NCBI GenBank assembly: GCA_030737835.1
Contig: JAUJYN010000032.1
Coordinates: forward strand, 912,991 to 976,990
DNA: 64,000 bases
Direction: 5' to 3'
Source of the DNA: Acorus gramineus
Taxonomy: Eukaryota > Streptophyta > Magnoliopsida > Acorales > Acoraceae
In this document: in pieces, positions 57,304 through 64,000 of the stretch
Position numbering within the stretch: the stretch's first letter is position 1
How the letters are laid out: each line of letters opens with the position of its first letter
The notes under the pieces: model-generated
Databases searched by the model: none
Seen by the model: the letters and a program-made list of their open reading frames with translations, nothing else
Told to the model about the DNA's origin: nothing
Program-made: the position numbers and the translations under genes

Positions 57304-60300
57304 TGTCACGCCCCGGGCGTCCCCGGTACGCGGCAAGTGTATATAAAATATCAGAATCTACACAGGAGGTCAATAATATATCATACACAAGCAACCAGAA
57401 TGACACACAGACAATAAAAGCAGGGCTGACATGATATATACACCAAATGTGGAAGCTAAGACTGAATCTGTAATTAAAACACACTACAGACTCCATACAT
57501 AATCACATGTCCTGTGAGAGCCAATATACATACAAAGACATCCAAATACAACACAAACGCGTGCCCAAGCACGGAAAATAGTACATACAAGCTCAAGGGA
57601 TGCTGATAGCCTCTGAAACTCACGGGACGTGGCGCTACTCCGCTACTGATGAAGTCCCTCGGGGAGCTCCTCCTCCAGATCCGACTCAGATGACACTGAA
57701 GAGAAAATATTATGCGAGGGGTGAGCCACACGCTCAGTGAACGGCACAACCCATGCATCACAGACAATATTGACCCCAACCAGATAATCCTTATAATCCA
57801 CAATCATATTGCTCAAGCCACATAATGATAGCAAAACTCAAAGTCGTGGGTCGCTCGATCGCCAACCCACTACACCCTCACCCTCACCCTTCAATGGGCG
57901 ACATAGGATATTGGGACTGGCTACACACAACCAGCGGGTCGCTTCCGCCAACCCGCTACACCCTCACCCTCACCCTTAATGGGTGACCAAGGATATTGGG
58001 ACTTACAATCCAGTGGGTCGCCACATCGCCGGCCCACCATACCCTCACCCTCACCCTCAACAGGTGACCTAGGCTCTTGGGACTGACTAGGCTGTTGGTC
58101 ACCCTTGGTCCACCGATAGTCTCTCCCCACTCCGTAGGTCGCTTGGCCACTCCCACATTCAGCGCAGTCCTTCTACCAAATCAGGAGGCGCCTATTGATG
58201 GGAGCTCTGCACGGGACGACCTTTCCAACGCCGGGGTAGTCTCTACACGGATCCAACGAAGGGAACAGAACAGCCTATCCATCGCATATGATCCACTCGG
58301 ATCCGCAGACAACACATCCTACCAACTCTAATGTCCTGAAATCCTCAGAACTCCACTAGGGCGCATAACTAAGATGCGGGGAACATGCATAACAGTTATA
58401 ACAAGGGTGGAATATCATTGGGGGAAAGAAACTCGGGAGGGCAGCGTGAGTTCCCGTTACAGGACACCCCGACAACCAAACAAGGAACACGGTGTACCCT
58501 AACCCGGGTCTCACCGCTGTCCTCGCAAGGCCCCTCCCCTATAATATTCACTAAAGCATGCAATTAAACATTTACTAGCATTTAATTTAATAAATAAACT
58601 AGTAGGACACATGCATAGGCCAAGGCTTCCTAGCATGAGAACAGGGGACATGGTGCATGGCTCATACACATATCCTAAGGGTGCAAGTCCCTAACATGCA
58701 AAGTCTAGGGTAACATGCATTCTACAATTAAATCATGCTCGCATGATATACACATTACAACATGACAATATCAATCCATGGTGCCCCAGGAGAGGTCGGT
58801 ATACGCCCAAATGCGTATAACGCCTCTCTACTGGGTTGGATTGTCCCACTCACCGAAATCCGGGTCGTCGCGCGACTGTCCGTCAAGATCTGCAAGACAG
58901 GGTATTGACTTGGTGAGTAAAATCCACAAACACACTAAAATAACCAAAAATACATTAAAATACTCTAAAATACCCCATACTCAGGCAATCGTACATACGG
59001 CACGTACGCACGCTAGCCCGAGCACTCCGGCTCACTCCCGCACCACCGGCAACCACCCGCACGGCCACCCGACCCCTCGGGTGCGCCGCCGCGCCTCAGC
59101 CCGCGCACCCAGGCACCGCCGGGCCCCTGCCCGCCGCCCTGAACCCGCAGCCGAGCCACCCGGTGCACCGCGCCCACTGCGCCCCGCCGCAGCAGCCCGC
59201 GCGCACCCCCGCGCGCCCCGCGCGCCCAGCGCCTCGGCCCGCGCGCACACCGCGCGCACCGCCAGCTCCGCCCCGCGCGCACTCCCCGCGCACCACCAGC
59301 CGCCTCGCCGCGCCCCGCGCGCACCCTGCACGACGCCCCGTACGCACTCCGCGCGCATCATCCGCTCGCACAGCTCTCTGCACCAGCCGCTCGACCAGCA
59401 CCCGCGACCAGCTCCCAGCGCTCAGCGCCCAGCACCCGGGACCCTCACCCAGCGCCCACGCGCATGCCCGCGCAACACGCGCCCAACGCGCCTGACAGCA
59501 CGCGCCCAGCGTGCCTACCAGCCTGCCCGCGCTGCAGCCCGCGTTGCCTGCCTGCGCGCGTCGCCGAGTGGCCCGAGCACCGTTCGCCTGCACTCCCGGG
59601 GCACTGCCCGCCTGATGCCTGAGCGCCCCCTGCTAGCTGCTCGAGCATGGCCTGCCCAGCCGGCCTGCCCTGCTCGCACAGCTCGCAGCCATCCTACTCC
59701 GCACGCCTCCCCCTGCACCCCCCGAGAGCACGCCCGCGCACGCACCTGCGCGCACGCGCTCGCGCACCCCTCCCAGCCTACCCGACTAGCCCTGCCAGCC
59801 TGCCCGGCGCGCACGCCCAGCCCTGCTGGCCCCCAGCACCACCCGAGCGCACGCACGCGCGCATGCCCGCGGGCACGCGCGCGCGCGCATGCGCCAACCG
59901 CTGCGCCTGCACCACCCTGCGCTGCTGCCCTGCCCGAGACAACAGCCTGCCAGCCCGAGCTGCAAGCCTGCCAGCCCGAGCTCCTCTACCAACCACCTCC
60001 GACCACCACCACAGCCTCCGACCACCTCCCACAGCCCTCCGACGGCCACCCACCGCCGCCGACCGCCTCCCAACCACAAATCTACCCTCCTAACATACAT
60101 CTAAGCATGAAAAAGAGGGAAAGAAAGCTTACCAAGGGGAGGAAAGGAAATCCGGTTGCCCTCCGCTCACCGAAACCTTTCCCAAAAGGCTTCCAACGCC
60201 CGGATCTACCTCCACCACCGAAATGGCTCAAATCAGGGAAGAAGAGAGGGGAGACGGAGGGGCAAATCTCGTCGGAATCCGGATTTGAAAGCACCGGGGT

Positions 60301-60718
60301 GTAGATCGGGACCCGATCTACACTTCCTATGCTTTAGGTTTTTGGGTTTGAGGGTCTAAGGGGCTCAAATGCAAGAAAAATTGAGAAGGGGAGAGAGAGA
60401 GCATGGGGAGGAAGATGATGAATAGTGCCAAGCACTTTTTAGATTCCACTTATATAGTGACTTAAAATACCCGGATACGCCACGGAACTGTGAAATTTCA
60501 GAAACGTTACCGGAATTCGATGAAATTTTCGTGAGAGGCCTAAAATGGCACCAGGACACCAAATATGCAGTTAGATTTCCAATCGGAGTCCTCTAACTCA
60601 GGACGATAGCTAACAGTCCAAAAATTAGCGGTTCCGATCGAAAACCGAAAAAAAAAACGAAAAACTGCCAGAACGCTCTAACGGTTACCAACAGGTTAAA
60701 AGTGACACATATATAACA
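57304..60718 (-). repeat. 5' LTR of Tekay II
   Basis: 3415 bp. In sense order: TATA complement 60450-60456, donor-like site at 60132/60133, GC-rich block about 59050-59880, acceptor-like CTTGCAG before the 36-nt block 58854-58889, GTGAGT, one GACAACC module (58471), CCCTCA runs (57875-58052) and a TCTCTTCAG acceptor-like site near 57696. The 508-codon plus-strand frame from 58778 crosses the GC-rich block on the antisense strand and is not a gene. Confidence 0.94.
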
Positions 60719-60723
60719 AAACC

Positions 60724-61028
60724 GCCTTCTTGGATGGGACATAAAGCAAGCATGATTGCGGCGGATTGTCAATTCTAGCCGCCCCATCTTAGCCGGTTCA
60801 TCCTTAGTAACCGACCTAAGCCACCGCTTGTCAGAGATGGGATGGTTGGCAGGTTATGATGGGGGTGGCTAATTGATAGTAGCCGCCCCTCACCAGGCGT
60901 CTAAACACAACTAGCCACCCCTAACCTGGACATTGTCAGAGAACAAAGATCTAATGGGAGGTCAAATCAAGCACCTTATTATCCATTTTGATCTATTGTC
61001 CAGTGAACACTCCCCTACACCCCTTTTA
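60724..61028 (+). other. Tat-2 LTR resumes after Tekay II
   Basis: Non-coding continuation of the Tat-2 LTR U3 with degenerate GGCGGCTA-type words, upstream of the TATA box at 61030. Confidence 0.6.
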
Positions 61029-61749
61029 CTATAAATAGGGGGGGTCTCTAAGCATTTATTCATAATTAACACCCATCAATAACACACAACAACGCATTCC
61101 CAACCATCAAGCCTATACCCCCCACACCACCACTTCAAAAAACCCTTGAGAGAAAAGTGAGAGAGAAACCCATTTCCTACACCAAACCACTCTCCAAAAC
61201 CCAAGCTAAACCCGGTTTAACCTCTGCCAAAACCAAACCCAAACCCTACCCAGGTTCTGCCCAAATTGAACCAGACACCAGGCGGCTACCCACAACTAGC
61301 CGCCCCCCACTAGGCGGCTAAACCAAACTAGCCAGCCCTTCCCTAGCCCACCTTAGTCTCAATTCTTCTTTAAGTCAGGTTCCCGAAGCAGAAGAGGATC
61401 TCTGTCTTCACCTCTGTGTACGGCATATCCGTGTCTCAGTGCGGCACAAACTCCCCACGAAGGCAATCAAATCTGCCCCAACTTTTCCTGCTTTTTTTAG
61501 AAAAGCAGGTGGTATCACAGCAACCCCTGAATCCTCCTGAGGACCCGTCGGCCGCCTCAGCCGGGAACGAACAACCAGCCCACCACCCCTTCTGAGAGAC
61601 GATCCGACCGAGCCTGCCAAGGTGCAGCTCTCTAGATCCGAGCCTCCGAAGAAACCCCACACACGCATAGAACCTACCTGAGGACCGAGGAAGGAGGAAG
61701 GAAGAGAGGGCCCCTTTCATTCCCTTTTCCCCGAAATCCGATACCAACA

Positions 61750-62074
61750 GCCTGGCGATCACGGTGGGACCTCCCTCGTGAAAGACAACAAAAGGTAATC
61801 CTCTTTTGCTTCTTTCCCATAAACCTAACTAGAATGCCCCTCTAAGAAAACTAGGATTTCCCACCCCTCAAGTCTGACCTCCTCTACTTTGCATTACAAC
61901 ATCCTTTACTGCTTTAAGCCGCACACAGCTGCGCACCCTTTTACTGCTTTAAGCCGCACATAGCTGCGCACCCCTTTACTGCTTTAAGCCGCACACAGCT
62001 GCGCACCCTTTTACCGCTTTATTTACTGCTTTAATCTACATCCATTCACACCTAGGCTTCTCCATATTCACACA
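61750..62074 (+). other. Tat-2 leader with a 35-bp tandem repeat
   Basis: Primer-site-like TGGCGATCACGGTGGGA at 61753, then an untranslated leader. Three 35-bp units (starting ACTGCTTTAAGCCGCACA) lie at 61908-61942, 61943-61977 and 61978-62012, differing at only a few positions, followed by partial units to 62035. Confidence 0.75.
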
Positions 62075-62493
62075 ATGGAGGCCTATACCCAGGACAAAGA
62101 CAACCAGGGAGAGCAAACCGCCCAATTCCTCAGCCACCTAGAGGAGAGAATGGCTACCCTAGGATACTAATCGGTCGAGGACATGTTCAATGACCTCACC
62201 GACTATCACAAGGCCAAGACCTTGAAGCAGGAAACTCCTGTTAAGACCCCCAAGGCTTGCCCCACCCCCAATACACTACCAACACCCGGCTTCTCGGTAA
62301 ATCCGAGTCCAAGCCTCTTTTCCTTTGCCCCGCCTTCCCTTGCGAATCCAATATTCCCAACTGTTTCTGCCCCAAGCCCTTACCAGGCTACCTCCAACCT
62401 GAGACCGCTAAACAGCCCTCCTAGGGAGAAACGTTGGATGAAACCATCCAGAGAATCCACTCCGAGACTGGCCCCTTGATTGATTATTAAAGT
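62075..62493 (+). pseudogene. Tat-2 gag-like N-terminus, interrupted
   Basis: ATG at 62075 opens a frame (MEAYTQDKDNQGEQ, LSHLEERMATLGY) with an in-frame TAA at codon 32 (62168-62170). It continues as a proline-rich segment to a TGA at 62477-62479. It lies at the gag position after the leader. I do not recognise a specific domain. The next element begins at 62494. Confidence 0.55.
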
Positions 62494-63914
62494 TGTTATT
62501 AATTACCGCAAGTGCACGGATCATTATAAAAGTATAGATCTAGCAAATACGGGTCGATCCCACAGAGAATTGTTCAAATTAAATTATTAATTGATTTAAC
62601 TAATCGAATTAGACAGGAAGATTGATGAAGGTTTATTTTTTTTTAGTTTTTTAAAAATGAATATTAATATAAAAAGATAACTAGGGTTTTAGAATCCACC
62701 ATGCAATACCAATTTAGGGGTTATATTCAAATGTGAAACTCCACCATATAACTCAATCAATATTGACGTTAGTCAAATACCAATAGAAAAATTAAATATT
62801 TAAAATCATATTAATTATTTCATAAAATGATCTATCTCCCTTCCCTTTATGAAATCTATCAACTCAATATTCAACTTGTTAAGAAGAGTATAAAATATCA
62901 AAGAACCTAATCAAAGCATATTTTATCAAATCAAATACAAGAGATTTTTGAAGAAGGTAATAAAATTCACATGAAAGGTTTCAAAAGAGAATTGAAGGAG
63001 AGATTGATATTCAATAAAGCAAACAATATGGAGAATTCAGATCTAAATATAAAATCATAAACTAGCATTGCATGGTTTCATCTTCAACCCTAGTTGAAGA
63101 TTTAGCTACTAGAAAACATGATCAAACTAAATAAAAAATAAAAGACATCATATTATTGAAAAATTCTTGAAAATAAAAATACTAAAGTAATATTAAAATT
63201 CAGATCTAAATATATACAAACATCCAAAGATATGAGATGAAAAGAAAAACAAAAACAAAGCAAAACTCTTGAATCTTTCTTCTCCTTTGGTTGTCCCTTT
63301 GCCTCCTTCTTTTATTCTTTTTTCTTGGCTTCATATGTGTTCCTTTTATAGCCTCCAGCCTTGAATCTCAACCATTGATTTGCAATGAATTGGATGATCA
63401 AGATTGATCATCAACCTTCCTCATATGAATATTTGACAAGTTTAGAAGGTAAAATCTTTCATTCCCGCCATTAATTTTCTGCAGAATCTTCGGATGAATT
63501 TTTGACCCCTAATAAGGTGGAATTGAAAAATATTCATGAAACATTTATTTGTAGATATTGAAAATATCTTTCCAACGCCATATGTTGGGAGAAAATACGA
63601 TACTTGAGCGAAAAGTTATGGTCAAAATAGTGGGACAGTTTTAACATTGATTTGAAGAATATTTGATTAGATTTTGATTTTTTATTCTCTTTTCACCAAA
63701 TCTTTATCTAGCATAATTTTGGATCTTCAAGAATCCTCTTGATTCTCCTTCATATCTTTAAATGCTTTATAGAATATTTTACATTGATAATCATCATTTA
63801 TCTCAATTACCTGCAATAACAAATAAATTCTGAATATTAGTCATTATTACACATAAAATTAGGAAATAGAAAACTAAATTAAGGGGATTAAATGTGCAAA
63901 TAATACGCTTATCA
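62494..63914 (-). repeat. 3' LTR of an unclassified retroelement extending beyond the window
   Basis: 1421 bp, TGTTATTAATTACC to ACGCTTATCA; read on the minus strand it runs TGATAAGCG to AATAACA. A purine tract on the minus strand (63915-63930, GGTTTGGGGGTATT) abuts it, so its internal domain lies to the right. The minus strand has a TATA box (complement TTTTATA at 63344-63350). AT-rich, no coding. Lineage not determined. Confidence 0.7.
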
Positions 63915-64000
63915 AATACCCCCAAACCTAGATTTTGCTAGTCCTCTAGCAACTAAAGTGATTAAAAACAAAGATAAGGCTACTTTCGCAGGCTCTCACA
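63915..64000 (-). other. Start of the internal region of the last element
   Basis: The polypurine tract complement, then CTAGTCCTCTAGCAAC, a phrase often found next to this LTR type in plant genomes. Too little is visible to name a gene. Confidence 0.5.

Larger units (their letters stand above)
51046..60718 (-). mobile_element. Tekay II: complete chromovirus with a deleted coding region
   Basis: 9673 bp with perfect TSD AAACC at 51041-51045 and 60719-60723. The LTRs are 51046-54449 and 57304-60718. Sense is minus: the primer site lies at 57286-57297 next to the right LTR, and the purine-tract complement follows the left LTR at 54450-54465. The internal region is only 2.85 kb, from right to left: gag, an LTR-like block, an RT end fragment and a chromodomain. 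Protease, most of RT, RNase H and integrase are missing, so it could only have moved with proteins from another element, or it was deleted after insertion. By eye about a dozen differences occur in the first 355 bp of the two LTRs. Confidence 0.93.
50764..61749 (+). repeat. 5' LTR of Tat-2, split by Tekay II
   Basis: About 1.3 kb after removing Tekay II and one TSD copy. A TATA box TATAAATA lies at 61030-61037. It is full of GGCGGCTA / TAGCCGCC words. The right boundary (61749) is inferred from a CA end followed by a primer-site-like sequence. Confidence 0.6.
50764..62493 (+). mobile_element. Tat-2: second Tat-like element inserted in Tat-1
   Basis: Begins TGTAGATACCC at 50764 inside the Tat-1 RNase H frame (left flank CTATA, 50759-50763). 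Its LTR is split by Tekay II (51046-60718) and seems to end ATACCAACA at 61749, before a primer-site-like TGGCGATCACGGTGGGA at 61753. A gag-like frame starts at 62075. The element is then cut by another LTR at 62494, and its remainder must lie outside the window. Lineage is inferred from the LTR start and leader layout. Confidence 0.6.
39620..64000 (+). mobile_element. Tat-1: Tat-like Ty3/gypsy element, interrupted and running off the window
   Basis: Starts with LTR 39620-40484 (left flank ATTTC at 39615-39619; the right TSD copy is outside the window). Order: LTR, primer site, gag, protease, RT, RNase H, as in gypsy. It is interrupted at 44005 by a solo LTR, resumes at 50472, and is interrupted again at 50764 by Tat-2, so integrase and the 3' LTR would lie beyond the right edge if present. 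The Tat assignment rests on the gag type, the YIxDM RT context and a primer site of TTTGGCGTCGTCTGTGGGA type; it is an inference. The coding region has frameshifts, stops and lost catalytic residues. Confidence 0.75.

Noticed and set aside
1-64000. A new defence system, biosynthetic cluster or other multi-gene system
   Set aside because: I searched for adjacent host genes of related function and found only one intact host gene; all other coding signals are retrotransposon proteins.

Overview
This is plant nuclear DNA, almost certainly from an angiosperm. The one convincing host gene is an intronless armadillo-repeat gene with a GC-rich 5' coding end, which together with the transposon types hints at a monocot (weak inference). 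Nearly everything else is a layered stack of LTR retrotransposons and solo LTRs. Many boundaries can be fixed to the base because TG...CA ends and 5-bp target-site duplications (TSDs) are visible. No bacterial-type operon, CRISPR array, rRNA or tRNA gene was seen.

Layout. 1-1369 is AT-rich host flank. 1375-27346 is one Ty1/copia element (126-bp LTRs, TSD CTTGA), only about 5.5 kb of its own sequence but split by two insertions. The first is a solo Tekay/Del-like LTR in its leader (1621-4976, TSD ACCGC). The second is a 17.1-kb Ty3/gypsy chromovirus, Tekay I, between its protease and integrase (7175-24279, minus strand, TSD GTCTC). Tekay I itself holds a truncated LTR (8785-15326) that carries a solo LTR (9386-12842, TSD TGTTT), and a second truncated LTR (15716-18081) inside its pol remnant. 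27347-39619 is the host segment: a solo LTR (27747-31137), a hAT-like non-autonomous element, a MITE, the ARM-repeat gene (34598-36349) and non-coding sequence. From 39620 to the right edge is a Tat-like gypsy element (Tat-1), interrupted in RNase H by a long-LTR solo copy (44005-50466, itself carrying solo LTR 47101-49628) and then by a second Tat-like element (Tat-2, from 50764). The Tat-2 LTR is split by a complete but internally deleted chromovirus, Tekay II (51046-60718, TSD AAACC), and the Tat-2 gag start is cut by another LTR element at 62494.

All retroelement coding regions are broken by stops, frameshifts, deletions or loss of catalytic residues, so none looks autonomous. The most interesting structure is in the 2.5-4 kb chromovirus LTRs. 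In sense orientation ten copies share an ordered set of signals: a GTAAG donor-like site, a very GC-rich CpG block, a TTGCAG acceptor-like site, a 36-37 nt conserved block, a GTGAGT donor-like site, and in the main family a pyrimidine-rich CAG site. This resembles a multi-exon leader inside the LTR and would need RNA evidence. Also notable are a templated 25-bp inverted filler at a deletion junction, an LTR-derived block inside the coding region of Tekay II, and a module present 0, 1 or 2 times per LTR.
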